Shown here piece after piece: positions 17,689-26,774 of a stretch of 64,000 nt of DNA (position 1 is its first letter; every line of letters begins with the position of its first letter). The position numbers and the translations under genes were made by a program. The stretch comes from Flavobacterium branchiicola (GTDB lineage: Bacteria; Bacteroidota; Bacteroidia; Flavobacteriales; Flavobacteriaceae): NCBI RefSeq assembly GCF_018383905.1, contig NZ_JAGYWA010000001.1, positions 186,001 to 250,000 of the forward strand, in the 5' to 3' direction. The notes under the pieces are model-generated. The model had not been told where the DNA came from. It saw nothing but the letters and a program-made list of their open reading frames with translations, and did not search any database.

Positions 17689-17756
17689 GTTTTAATCTCC
17701 ATTAACCAAACTTGTTGACTAAATGTTGACTAAAACCCTTTAAAATCAATGGTTAA
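17689..17756. repeat. Tandem 11-mer within nested inverted repeats next to tRNA-Arg
   Basis: Two head-to-tail copies of TGTTGACTAAA (17713-17723 and 17724-17734) lie between inverted pairs GGTTTTA (17689) / TAAAACC (17731) and TTAACCA (17702) / TGGTTAA (17750). The group ends 3 bp from the tRNA 3' end. The layout resembles recombinase-binding sites at tRNA integration points, but no integrase gene is present in the window. Confidence 0.5.
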
Positions 17757-17758
17757 AG

Positions 17759-17832
17759 TGACCGCGGAGGGGTTCGAACCCCCAACCCTCAGAGCCGAAA
17801 TCTGATATTCTATCCAGTTGAACTACGCGGTC
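17759..17832 (-). tRNA. tRNA-Arg (anticodon UCG)
   Basis: A 74-nt cloverleaf on the minus strand: acceptor GACCGCG / CGCGGTC, discriminator A, anticodon stem TCAGA / TCTGA around TTTCGGC giving anticodon TCG, and T-loop TTCGAAC with stem GGGGG / CCCTC. CCA is not encoded. The 3' end faces the AriA/AriB/KAP island, as expected for a tRNA used as an integration site. Confidence 0.95.
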
Positions 17833-17855
17833 AATATTTTAAATTTCAATTTTTT

Positions 17856-17894
17856 AAATTCCAAATTCCAACGCTAAATTGGAATTTGGAATTT
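17856..17894. repeat. Dispersed hairpin repeat (AAATTCCAAATTCCAA arms)
   Basis: Perfect 16-bp inverted repeat with a 7-nt loop between tRNA-Arg and yqeY. It belongs to a family of TTGGAATTTGG-type intergenic hairpins that also occurs near 29.4, 36.4, 37.2 and 37.9 kb. It lies just after the yqeY stop and could also terminate that gene. Confidence 0.75.
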
Positions 17895-17911
17895 CTAATA
17901 TTTGGAATTTA

Positions 17912-18361
17912 TTACGAAAGTAACTTTTTTACAATTGTAGAAATGGTTTTTCCTTCAGCAGTTCCCCCTAATTGAGCAGATGCTAATCCCATTACTTTAC
18001 CCATTGAAGCAATTCCAGAAGCTCCTGTTTCAGCAATGATTTTTGCAATCACGGCTTCTACTTCTTCTTCGCTTAATTGTGCTGGTAAAAACTTCTCGAT
18101 TACTGCTACCTGAGCCAATTCTGGTTCAGCTAAATCAGGACGATTTTGCTCTGTAAAGATTCTTGCGCTTTCTTTACGGGTTTTTACTAATCTTTGAAGT
18201 AATTTAATTTCTTCGTCTTCAGTTAATTCTTCTTTAGATCCTGAAGCTGTTGAAGCTAATAACAATTCAGATTTAATTGCTCTTAAAGATTCTAAAGCGA
18301 CAGTATCTTTTGCTTTCATGGCCGTTTTGATCTCGTCCATAATTTGTGCTTGTAAACTCAT
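17912..18361 (-). CDS. yqeY: GatB/YqeY-domain protein
   Basis: 149 residues, the normal length for YqeY: MSLQAQIMDEIKTAMKAKDTVALESLRAIKSELL, ELTEDEEIKLLQRLVKTRKESARIF, and MGKVMGLASAQLGGTAEGKTISTIVKKLL, which is related to the tail domain of the amidotransferase subunit GatB. YqeY-like proteins are thought to bind tRNA or help with charged tRNA handling, but this is not established. It follows ftsZ at the end of the dcw cluster, separated by a terminator, so it is probably transcribed on its own. Confidence 0.9.
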   Translation of the reverse strand: MSLQAQIMDEIKTAMKAKDTVALESLRAIKSELLLASTASGSKEELTEDEEIKLLQRLVKTRKESARIFTEQNRPDLAEPELAQVAVIEKFLPAQLSEEEVEAVIAKIIAETGASGIASMGKVMGLASAQLGGTAEGKTISTIVKKLLS

Positions 18362-18513
18362 CTTTTATTTTTTATTTAAATAAGCAAATGCCTATACAAT
18401 TGATATATTAATTTGAAATTTATTCTTGACTTCACCCGAACTGACCATTAGATTCACTTTAAAAACCTATTAAAGAAGTCAAATTTCTAAATTCTGTGCG
18501 AAGATAAAAAAAA

Positions 18514-18545
18514 TAACCCGAAAATTAAATCCAATTTTCGGGTTA
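18514..18545 (-). terminator. Terminator at the end of the dcw cluster
   Basis: Perfect stem TAACCCGAAAATT / AATTTTCGGGTTA with a 6-nt loop, 23 bp after the ftsZ stop, followed on the minus strand by a run of eight T. It separates ftsZ from yqeY. Confidence 0.85.
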
Positions 18546-18567
18546 CCCTAATATTATGATTGTAAAA

Positions 18568-20550
18568 TTAATCTACGTTGTCGTGCAAAAATGAATTATT
18601 TGAACGCAATTGCAAATCATTATTACTATCTGTTCCAACTGAAATTCTTGAATTGTTGTTACCTGACTGAGAATTAGACAAGTCTATTCCTAATCTTTTG
18701 TAAGCTGGTTCTTTTTCCAACTCGTCAATTCTTGAAACGTTATTATGGAATTTATAATTAAATTCTTTTAATTTCTTTCTTCTTTCTTCAGCTCTTAAGC
18801 GTAAAGTTTCCTCAATTGTTAATTCCATCGGAGAAACTTCAGAAGTTGTAGTGTAATCAGCCTGACTTGCAAAATCAGCTCTTGATTTCAAAGTGATATT
18901 TAATTCCTCTGGAACAACATCTTCGATTACTTTTTCAACTGGTTTAGAAGCAGTCAATTCGTTTTCAACTTCCATATATTCTTCTAACGAATATTTGATA
19001 ATTCCGTTATCCGAAAGTTCCGTTACCGGTACATATGAAACCGGATCATTTACCTTAATATTGCGTGTTTCGTTTGACAACTCAAACAAAATTTTTGTTT
19101 CCTGTTCTGCAACCGGTTCTTTTTTAACTTCAGGCTCTGATCTGAAAAGTGGCAAATCAAATGAAAAAGTCGTTTGTTCTTCTCTTTCAAAAGTTCTTTG
19201 CTGTACTGGCTCTACTTTTTGATAAGCTGGTACCTCAGGAGTTGAAATTTTAAAATCAATATCTGTTATTGGCGAAACAATTTCGAAAGTAACATCAAGG
19301 TTTTTAATAAACTCAGACATTACCACTAATTCTTCCTGATTGATTGTTGGTGTTGTTACCGGAGCAACAGGAGTTTGAGCTACGGGAGCAACCGTATCTT
19401 CCATTAATTCAAAAACAACTTTTTCTTCAGATTTTGCAGTAGGTGTTTCAGCATTTAAATCAAAAGAAGTCAATGGTCTGTTTGTTAAATTATGAACACT
19501 TCTTTGCTCATCTTCTAACGTATGAATGATTTTTTTAGGCTCAGTATTTACTATTTCGTTTTGTTGTTCAACATCAAATCCAGTTGCAATAATAGTTACA
19601 GCAATAGCCTCACCAAGAGTTTCGTCTTCACCAACTCCCATGATAATATTTGCGTTGTAACCTGCTTCTGCCTGAATGTGATCGTTGATTTCTCCGATTT
19701 CGTCAAGCGTTATTTCGTTAGATCCAGAAACGATAAGCAACAATACGTTTTTGGCTCCTGTAATTTTATTGTCATTTAACAACGGAGAATCTAATGCCGA
19801 TACAATCGCATCTTTTGCTCTGTTGTCTCCTTCTGATACCGAAGATCCCATTATAGCCGTTCCACTGTTTGCCAAAACTGTTTTAGCATCACGTAAATCG
19901 ATATTTTGAGTATAGTGGTGTGTAATTACTTCAGCAATACCTCTTGAGGCCGTTGCCAAAACTTCGTCCGCTTTCGAGAATCCGGCTTTGAAACCAAGAT
20001 TTCCGTAAACTTCTCTTAATTTATTATTATTAATTACGATTAACGAGTCAACTTGTTTACGTAATTTTTCGATACCTAAAAGTGCCTGCTCCTGACGTAC
20101 TTTCCCTTCAAACTGAAACGGAATTGTCACGATACCCACTGTTAAGATTTCTCTTTCTTTTGCTAATTGTGCGATAACGGGAGCTGCACCAGTACCGGTT
20201 CCTCCACCCATACCAGCAGTAATGAATACCATCTTAGTACCACGATCCAACATTTTTTCAATATCGGCGATACTTTCAATAGCAGACTGTTGTCCTACAT
20301 CAGGGTTTGCTCCTGCTCCAAGACCTTCTGTTAAATTCATACCTAACTGAATCTTGTTAGGCACTGAACTATTTTGTAGTGCTTGTGAATCGGTATTACA
20401 AACGATAAAATCTACGCCTTTAATACCTTGTTTAAACATATGGTTGATAGCATTACTACCACCTCCACCTACACCTATTACTTTGATAACATTTGACTGG
20501 TTTTTTGGTAAATCAAATGAAATACTTCCAAATTCTGAGTTGCTCATCAT
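18568..20550 (-). CDS. ftsZ: Cell division GTPase FtsZ
   Basis: 660 residues. The tubulin-like GTPase covers about 1-325, with NTDSQAL and the GTP-binding GGGTGTG loop at 115-121. It is followed by a ~300-residue linker rich in P, E, T and V, and a conserved terminal motif (RIDELEKEPAYKRLGIDL) with a short basic/polar tail. FtsZ polymerises into the division ring. The linker is much longer than in E. coli (383 residues in total), as is usual in Flavobacteriia. The start could be either of the first two Met codons. It is the last gene of the dcw cluster, 84 bp after ftsA, and ends at a strong terminator. Confidence 0.97.
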   Translation of the reverse strand: MMSNSEFGSISFDLPKNQSNVIKVIGVGGGGSNAINHMFKQGIKGVDFIVCNTDSQALQNSSVPNKIQLGMNLTEGLGAGANPDVGQQSAIESIADIEKMLDRGTKMVFITAGMGGGTGTGAAPVIAQLAKEREILTVGIVTIPFQFEGKVRQEQALLGIEKLRKQVDSLIVINNNKLREVYGNLGFKAGFSKADEVLATASRGIAEVITHHYTQNIDLRDAKTVLANSGTAIMGSSVSEGDNRAKDAIVSALDSPLLNDNKITGAKNVLLLIVSGSNEITLDEIGEINDHIQAEAGYNANIIMGVGEDETLGEAIAVTIIATGFDVEQQNEIVNTEPKKIIHTLEDEQRSVHNLTNRPLTSFDLNAETPTAKSEEKVVFELMEDTVAPVAQTPVAPVTTPTINQEELVVMSEFIKNLDVTFEIVSPITDIDFKISTPEVPAYQKVEPVQQRTFEREEQTTFSFDLPLFRSEPEVKKEPVAEQETKILFELSNETRNIKVNDPVSYVPVTELSDNGIIKYSLEEYMEVENELTASKPVEKVIEDVVPEELNITLKSRADFASQADYTTTSEVSPMELTIEETLRLRAEERRKKLKEFNYKFHNNVSRIDELEKEPAYKRLGIDLSNSQSGNNNSRISVGTDSNNDLQLRSNNSFLHDNVD

Positions 20551-20634
20551 CTTTTTGGTTTTTTGAAATTCTTATTTAGTACATTTTTTACTTCTTGACT
20601 TGGGGCAAAAAGTAATCCTTTTCTCTTATTATAT

Positions 20635-22047
20635 TTATTCTGCGTTGTCTAAAAAATCTTTGATTTTATCGACATAACGATCAAAAAATGATCTTCTTAT
20701 TTTTGTTTCTGTAGACTCTGCCTCAACCTTGTTTACTCTCGTTTCTCTAGGTTCTTCAATAGTTTCTACTCTTTCAACGTAGTTTTCTTCTACTTCGTAT
20801 CGTTGTTGCTGAACTGGTGGCGGAACATTTCTGTAAACCACTTTTGGCTGCTCATTTACAATCTCCATTCTAACAGCACTTTGTGTACTGTTTTCGATAC
20901 TATTCATTACTAATCCAACTGCTGTTGCATATAACGGACTAGAAATTTCTTCACTTGAGTTTCCTGCTAAATGCTCGTTTGGATATCCAATTCTGGTATC
21001 CATACCGGTGATATATTCAACTAACTGCTTAATATGCTTTAATTGTGCTCCACCACCTGTAAGAACGATACCTGCAATTAATTTTTTGCGAGGATCTTCG
21101 TGTCCGTAAGCTTTTATTTCTGCAAAAACCTGCTCTACAATTTCAACAACACGTGCGTGAATTATTTTAGAAAGGTTTTTTAACGAAATCTCTTTTGGCT
21201 CTCTTCCTCTTAAACCAGGAATAGAAACAATCTCGTTATCTTTATTTTCTCCCGGCCATGCCGATCCGAATTTTATTTTTAAAAGTTCCGCTTGTTTTTC
21301 AATAATCGAACATCCTTCTTTGATATCGTCTGTAATTACATTTCCTCCAAAAGGAATTACAGCTGTATGACGAATGATACCATCCTTGAAAATTGCTAAA
21401 TCTGTTGTTCCGCCTCCGATATCGATTAACGCAACACCAGCTTCTTTTTCTTCCTGACTTAAAACAGCATCTGCAGAAGCTAATGGTTCTAATGTCAATC
21501 CTGATAATTCTATTCCTGAACTCTGAATACATCTTCCAACATTTCTGATAGAGGATGCTTGTCCAACCACAACGTGAAAACTAGATTCTAATCTTCCGCC
21601 GTACATTCCGATTGGTTCTTTAATTTCAGACTGCCCGTCGATTTTAAATTCTTGTGGCAGAACGTGAATAATTTCTTCTCCAGGTAACATCGCCAGTTTA
21701 TTTACCTGATCGATTAATAACTGAATGTCTTTTTCGCCAATTACTTCTTCCGGATTGTTACGGCTGATGTAATCTGTATGCTGAATACTTCTGATGTGTT
21801 GTCCGGCGATACCAACCACAACATCTTTTATTTTGTAACCTGAATTATTTTCTGCTTCGATTATCGCTTGCTGAATCGATTGAATTGTTTGCGTTATGTT
21901 GTTTACAACTCCTCTCGCAACACCCAAACTTTTGGATTTGCCAATGCCCAAAATTTCAAGTTTACCATACTCGTTCTTCTTGCCTATCATGGCAACTATT
22001 TTGGTTGTTCCAATATCTAGACCTACTGCAATGTTATCTTTTTCCAT
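20635..22047 (-). CDS. ftsA: Cell division protein FtsA
   Basis: 470 residues of the actin/Hsp70 superfamily: phosphate-1 motif VGLDIGTTKIVAMIG near residue 8, phosphate-2 VALIDIGGGTTDLAIF near 200, adenosine motif ITGGGAQL-like (VLTGGGAQLKHI), and the FtsA-specific 1C insert. The C-terminal RRSFFDRYVDKIKDFLDNAE is an amphipathic membrane-targeting helix. FtsA tethers FtsZ to the membrane and recruits later divisome proteins. It starts 6 bp after ftsQ and is followed by ftsZ. Confidence 0.96.
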   Translation of the reverse strand: MEKDNIAVGLDIGTTKIVAMIGKKNEYGKLEILGIGKSKSLGVARGVVNNITQTIQSIQQAIIEAENNSGYKIKDVVVGIAGQHIRSIQHTDYISRNNPEEVIGEKDIQLLIDQVNKLAMLPGEEIIHVLPQEFKIDGQSEIKEPIGMYGGRLESSFHVVVGQASSIRNVGRCIQSSGIELSGLTLEPLASADAVLSQEEKEAGVALIDIGGGTTDLAIFKDGIIRHTAVIPFGGNVITDDIKEGCSIIEKQAELLKIKFGSAWPGENKDNEIVSIPGLRGREPKEISLKNLSKIIHARVVEIVEQVFAEIKAYGHEDPRKKLIAGIVLTGGGAQLKHIKQLVEYITGMDTRIGYPNEHLAGNSSEEISSPLYATAVGLVMNSIENSTQSAVRMEIVNEQPKVVYRNVPPPVQQQRYEVEENYVERVETIEEPRETRVNKVEAESTETKIRRSFFDRYVDKIKDFLDNAE

Positions 22048-22053
22048 TTTCTA

Positions 22054-22776
22054 TTATTTTGTGCAAACTACTTGTTCCGTAAACCTAAGGTCAATCTTTT
22101 TGTATTTGTATAACGAACTATCTAAAACTGCTTTTTGAAAAAAGGCTTTATAGTTTCTAAATTTCTTATCAACATTCATCGTTCTGCCGAAATCTATGAA
22201 GTAATCAAAGTTTCGATTAAACATTTTTAGGCTGCCATTAGGCATAATTTGAATTGCAATGATGTTTTTTCTCAAAAACGCATCGTCATAAATTGTGCGA
22301 AATAAAGCAGCTAAATCTTCGTTATTTTTTTCAATTATTGCCCCTGAAACAAGAGGAACTCGCGCTGTAAAATTGTCAGATAAGGGCATTTTATTTCCCT
22401 CATAGTCAATATAAAAAGATTGGTCACCATCATAAATTCTTGCTATTGGTGTCTTCTGTTTTACTACCGCTTTTAGAACACCGTCGATACTTACAAAAAC
22501 ATCCGACTTCTCAATCATGTCTTGCGTATCAAGGGTTTTTTCTATCTTATTCAAATCTACTTCATCTTTTCTAATACTGGAAGCGTCTCTTTTATTTTCT
22601 ATCAACAATTTATTAACCGTTTCCGGCTTCACAAAAAGAGTATTTTCTCCTACAAAAACGACCATGGATTTTTTCAGTTTTCTGTCTCCATTTCGATGTT
22701 GCGCGAATGAATACAAAAAAAGTACCAACCCACAAATGAGTATTAATCGAATATTTGTCCAATTAAATATTTTCAT
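22054..22776 (-). CDS. ftsQ: Cell division protein FtsQ
   Basis: 240 residues with one transmembrane helix (about 9-26, LILICGLVLFLYSFAQ) and an extracytoplasmic part containing a POTRA-like segment (VFVGENTLFVKPETVNKLLIE) and FtsQ-type beta domain (VKQKTPIARIYDGDQSFYIDYEGNKMPLSDNF). FtsQ links FtsL/FtsB-type proteins and the septal synthase to the divisome. The sequence is divergent from proteobacterial FtsQ, so position between murC and ftsA carries weight. It overlaps the end of murC by 14 bp. Confidence 0.9.
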   Translation of the reverse strand: MKIFNWTNIRLILICGLVLFLYSFAQHRNGDRKLKKSMVVFVGENTLFVKPETVNKLLIENKRDASSIRKDEVDLNKIEKTLDTQDMIEKSDVFVSIDGVLKAVVKQKTPIARIYDGDQSFYIDYEGNKMPLSDNFTARVPLVSGAIIEKNNEDLAALFRTIYDDAFLRKNIIAIQIMPNGSLKMFNRNFDYFIDFGRTMNVDKKFRNYKAFFQKAVLDSSLYKYKKIDLRFTEQVVCTK

Positions 22777-24112
22777 TCAGCATCTTTTTAATTGATGGTA
22801 CCATTTCTCCAATATCACCAGCTCCTATTGTTACAATTACTGGCGCATCACTGGCTTTGATTTCCGCTAATAAATCATTTTTTGCAACAATTTTTTTGTT
22901 CGAATTTGTCATTTTACCCAACAGCCATTCCGATGTAATTCCTTCCATTGGTAATTCACGGGCCGGATAAATATCCATTAAAAACACTTCATCAAACTGA
23001 GATAAACTTGCTGCAAATCCGTCAGCAAAATCTTTTGTTCTGCTGAATAAATGCGGCTGAAAAATCGCTAAAACTTTTCGTCCCGGATATAATTCACTAA
23101 CTGCCTGATGAACAGCATTTATTTCTGTTGGATGATGTGCATAATCATCTATATAAACTAACTTATCTGATTTTATCTGATAAGAAAAACGTCTTCTGAT
23201 TCCTCTGAATGAAGCAATGGCTTTTGCAATTGACCCGGTCGGGGTGCCGAAAGTTTTTGCCATCGCAATAGCCATCAATCCATTCATTAAATTGTGTTTT
23301 CCAGGCAATCCAAAATGAAGATCTTTCATAATTTCTGATGGCGTCTGCACATCAAAAACATAGCTTCCATCTTCAATTCGAACATTATATGCCTTATATA
23401 CAGCGTCTTCGTTTATCGCACACTGAACACCTTCCAAAGGCAATTCTTTAGTGATAAACAAGTTATTTTTATCTTCAACTTTGGCAGCAAATTCTACAAA
23501 CGAAGCTTCGATTGCTTCACTTGTTCCGTAGATATCCAAATGATCGGCATCCATAGAAGTTATACAGGCAATATTTGGATGAAGGTGTAAAAACGAACGA
23601 TCAAATTCGTCAGCTTCAACAACTGTTACAGTTTTTCCTGTACCAATTAAATTTGAATTGTAATTCTCTACAATTCCTCCAACAAATGCCGTAACATCTG
23701 CTCCGCTTTCGTATAAAATATGACCAAGAATACTTGATGTTGTTGTTTTTCCGTGTGTTCCTGCAACAGCGAAACTAAAAGTGTCTTTGGTGATAATTCC
23801 TAAAACCTCGGCACGTTTTTTAATTTCGTAATTTCTTTCACTAAAATAATTCCACTCTGAGTGTGATTTTGGCACAGCCGGAGTAAAAATTACCAACGTA
23901 TTTTCTACATGGTAATCGCTCGGAATCAAACAAATATTATCTTCAAAATGAATATCAATACCACTTTCAATTAATTCACTTGTAAGCATTGATGACGTTT
24001 TATCGTAACCTGAAACCTGCTTCCCGATATATTTAAAATAACGAGCCAGGGCACTCATTCCGATGCCTCCAATACCTATAAAATAAACGTTTTGTATTTG
24101 ATTTAAATTCAT
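22763..24112 (-). CDS. murC: UDP-N-acetylmuramate--L-alanine ligase MurC
   Basis: 449 residues with the Mur ligase layout: N-terminal Rossmann domain (VYFIGIGGIGMSALARYFK), central ATPase (AGTHGKTTTSSILGHIL) and C-terminal domain (YIDDYAHHPTEI, IFQPHLFSRTKDF). It adds L-Ala to UDP-MurNAc, the first peptide step of peptidoglycan synthesis. It overlaps ftsQ by 14 bp. A 139-bp gap with imperfect inverted repeats separates it from murG upstream. Confidence 0.97.
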   Translation of the reverse strand: MNLNQIQNVYFIGIGGIGMSALARYFKYIGKQVSGYDKTSSMLTSELIESGIDIHFEDNICLIPSDYHVENTLVIFTPAVPKSHSEWNYFSERNYEIKKRAEVLGIITKDTFSFAVAGTHGKTTTSSILGHILYESGADVTAFVGGIVENYNSNLIGTGKTVTVVEADEFDRSFLHLHPNIACITSMDADHLDIYGTSEAIEASFVEFAAKVEDKNNLFITKELPLEGVQCAINEDAVYKAYNVRIEDGSYVFDVQTPSEIMKDLHFGLPGKHNLMNGLMAIAMAKTFGTPTGSIAKAIASFRGIRRRFSYQIKSDKLVYIDDYAHHPTEINAVHQAVSELYPGRKVLAIFQPHLFSRTKDFADGFAASLSQFDEVFLMDIYPARELPMEGITSEWLLGKMTNSNKKIVAKNDLLAEIKASDAPVIVTIGAGDIGEMVPSIKKMLNENI

Positions 24113-24126
24113 TTCTTTTTCTGCTA

Positions 24127-24246
24127 TAAGCCGTAAGCTTTAGGCTTTAAGCCTATAACTTTTGTCTTTATTTTCTAATTCCCTTTTATCCTTTTAAACT
24201 TCATTTACACTTTAGACAGCAATCTCAAGCTTACTGCCTATAGCTT
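24127..24246. repeat. Imperfect inverted repeats in the murG-murC gap
   Basis: Words of the type TAAGCTTTAGGCTTTAAGCC at the left and AGCTTAAAGCTTATTGCC at the right are roughly reverse complements around an A/T-rich middle. They fill most of the 139-bp gap, by far the longest inside the mur/fts cluster. They may be a small dispersed element or an RNA structure. Confidence 0.45.
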
Positions 24247-24251
24247 AAAGC

Positions 24252-25343
24252 TTATTGCCTAATCAGCTTTACAATCTCCGCAACAATGTCTTTTGTCGCT
24301 TTTGGCATTGCCAGTTTTTTAATATTATCACTCAATTGTTTTTGTTTTCCTTCATCTTTCAGCAGCGCTTCAAAAACAATGCTAAACTCGCTTTCCAACT
24401 GAGATTCTTTCAACAAAATTGCTCCTTTTTCATCTACAATTGCCTCCGCATTTTTAGTCTGGTGATCCTCAGCTACATTAGGAGACGGAATAAAAATTAC
24501 CGGTTTCCCAACAATACATAATTCTGAAACTGACGAAGCTCCTGCTCGTGAAATTATGACATCTGCAGCTGCATAAACAAAATCCATTCTTTCTATAAAA
24601 TCAACCACTTTTACATTTGGTTGATTGTATTTTTTATACTCTTCAAAATATAACTTACCACATTGCCAGATTATCTGAACATCCTGCGAAAGGAAATTTT
24701 GCAATTCTTTTTCAATTAACTGATTGATTCTTCTCGCCCCCAAACTTCCTCCTAAAATCAACAATGTTTTCTTATTCGGGTCTAAGCCGTAAAAAGCAAC
24801 AGCTTCATCACGCTTGCTGGCAATATCAATTAAATCCTGACGAACCGGATTACCCGTTAAAACAATTTTATCTTTAGGAAAAAAACGTTCTAAATTCTGA
24901 TAAGCAACGCATATTGCATTTGCTTTTTTACTTAGCAATTTATTCGTAATTCCCGGGAAAGAATTCTGTTCCTGAATAACGGTTGGAATTCCTGCTCCTC
25001 CAGCCGCCTGCAACAATGGGCCGCTGGCAAAACCACCTGTTCCTATTACAACATTTGGTTTGAACTTTTTAATAATTCTTCTTGACTCTAATAAACTTGA
25101 TGCTAATTTTAAAGGAAACATCAAATTTTGCAAAGTCAGTTTTCTTTGTAAACCGGCAATCCAAAGCCCTTTTATTTCATAACCTGCCTGAGGCACTTTT
25201 TGCATTTCCATTTTATCCTGAGCTCCCACAAAAAGAAATTCCGCATCAGGAAATTGTAATTTTAATTCGTTTGCAATCGCAATTGCAGGATAAATATGTC
25301 CTCCTGTTCCTCCTCCGCTTAGTATGAATTTATACTTTGTCAT
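24252..25343 (-). CDS. murG: Undecaprenyldiphospho-muramoylpentapeptide N-acetylglucosaminyltransferase MurG
   Basis: 363 residues, GT28 family: N-terminal [17 protein letters not shown] (lipid I binding), [31 protein letters not shown], and in the C-terminal half [32 protein letters not shown] (UDP-GlcNAc site). It makes lipid II from lipid I at the inner face of the membrane. It starts 39 bp after ftsW. Confidence 0.97.
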   Translation of the reverse strand: MTKYKFILSGGGTGGHIYPAIAIANELKLQFPDAEFLFVGAQDKMEMQKVPQAGYEIKGLWIAGLQRKLTLQNLMFPLKLASSLLESRRIIKKFKPNVVIGTGGFASGPLLQAAGGAGIPTVIQEQNSFPGITNKLLSKKANAICVAYQNLERFFPKDKIVLTGNPVRQDLIDIASKRDEAVAFYGLDPNKKTLLILGGSLGARRINQLIEKELQNFLSQDVQIIWQCGKLYFEEYKKYNQPNVKVVDFIERMDFVYAAADVIISRAGASSVSELCIVGKPVIFIPSPNVAEDHQTKNAEAIVDEKGAILLKESQLESEFSIVFEALLKDEGKQKQLSDNIKKLAMPKATKDIVAEIVKLIRQ

Positions 25344-25382
25344 ATTTTTAATAGTTATTGTTTAAACTATTTTATCCTTTAA

Positions 25383-26696
25383 TTATTTATTTAAAACTGC
25401 ATTCATTGGATTTCTTGAATTGTCTTCTATTGAATACATTTCTTCTTCCTCGTATATTTTTTCATCAGCAGGTAAATCTTCTTCTGCTAATTCTTTATCG
25501 ATTAATCGCTGAAGTGCTTCTTTCCTTCTCTCTTTCTCTTCCTTTTCTTCAGCAATTTCTTCTTCTTTTTTGGTAACACTAATGATGATTCCGAGTCCTA
25601 GACAAGTCATCCAAATCGAACTTCCCCCACTACTTATCAAAGGAAGCGTTTGTCCTGTTACCGGTAATAATTCAACCGCAACCGCCATATTGATCATCGC
25701 CTGAAATATCATCGGAAACCCGAGCCCGACGACGACTAATTTTCCAAATAATGTATTTGCTTTGTGTGAGGCTATAACAAATCGAAATAACAGCAATAAG
25801 TATAAAACCAAAATCGCTACTCCTCCCACAAGACCATACTCTTCAACAATAATGGCGTAAATAAAATCGGAAGAAGATTGTGGTAAAAAGTTTTTCTGAA
25901 CACTTTTCCCTGGTCCTAAACCTCCAAATTTTCCGGATGCTATTGCAATTTTTGCTTTTTCGATTTGATAATCATCTTCATCTGGTTTATCTGTGGTAAA
26001 GTTCATTATACGACTTTCCCATGTTGATACCCTGCTAAAGAATCGTGAATCTGGAAACGCTTTTGCAACTAAAAGGAAGAACGCCAACATTGCAATTCCT
26101 GATCCGATGATAAAACCAATATACTTTAATGGATATTTACCAATGAATGTTAACATTAACACCATAGAAAATATCAGTGCGGTAGTTGAAAAATTCGCTG
26201 GTAAAATAAGCACCAGTGTAATAAAAACTGGTAACCAAAGCTGAATTAACGAAACCTGAAAGGGTTCATTTTCTTCTTTAGTCTTAGATAAATAACGTGC
26301 AACAAAAATAAAAAGAACGATAGATGCCAATGTAGAAGTCTGAAACGTGATCCCAATAAATGGCACCTGAATCCAACGACTTGCATTTGCTCCAGCAATC
26401 ACAGTTCCTTTCAACAAAGTATAAAGCAACAAGAACCACACTATTGGCAGTGCTATTTTTGAAATTGCTCTGAAATAGTGATATGGAACTCTGTGTACCC
26501 AATAAATGATTGAAAAACCAATACAAATATGTGCCAGATGTTTTACCAAATAACCCAGTGTATTCCCGGTTCCGTGACCTATGTATGCTAAATTACTACT
26601 CGCACTAAAAACAGGCATAAACGAAAACAGTGCTAATAAAGCCACGAATGACCATATTACTCTATCTCCTTTTAGTTTGTTTACTAGCTCCTTCAT
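25383..26696 (-). CDS. ftsW: Lipid II polymerase FtsW (SEDS family)
   Basis: 437 residues from the ATG at 26696 (MKELVNKLKGDRVIWSF). The frame continues upstream to a TTG at 26735, but that stretch is low-complexity and the ATG matches family N-termini. About ten transmembrane helices, with SEDS landmarks GPGKSVQKNFLPQSSSDFIYAIIVEEYGL and PVTGQTLPLISSGGSS. The cytoplasmic C-terminal tail of ~60 residues is highly acidic. FtsW polymerises glycan at the septum with the class B PBP encoded upstream (ftsI). It lies between murD and murG. Confidence 0.95.
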   Translation of the reverse strand: MKELVNKLKGDRVIWSFVALLALFSFMPVFSASSNLAYIGHGTGNTLGYLVKHLAHICIGFSIIYWVHRVPYHYFRAISKIALPIVWFLLLYTLLKGTVIAGANASRWIQVPFIGITFQTSTLASIVLFIFVARYLSKTKEENEPFQVSLIQLWLPVFITLVLILPANFSTTALIFSMVLMLTFIGKYPLKYIGFIIGSGIAMLAFFLLVAKAFPDSRFFSRVSTWESRIMNFTTDKPDEDDYQIEKAKIAIASGKFGGLGPGKSVQKNFLPQSSSDFIYAIIVEEYGLVGGVAILVLYLLLLFRFVIASHKANTLFGKLVVVGLGFPMIFQAMINMAVAVELLPVTGQTLPLISSGGSSIWMTCLGLGIIISVTKKEEEIAEEKEEKERRKEALQRLIDKELAEEDLPADEKIYEEEEMYSIEDNSRNPMNAVLNK

Positions 26697-26774
26697 TGTT
26701 ATTTTGTTTCTGGTTTTCTTTGTTTCAGGTTTCAAGTTCCCACATAACGTGAAACTTTAAACTTAAAACTATTC

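Noticed and set aside
26697..26735. TTG-start extension of FtsW
   Set aside because: Encoded by low-complexity intergenic sequence; the ATG at 26696 matches FtsW N-termini.
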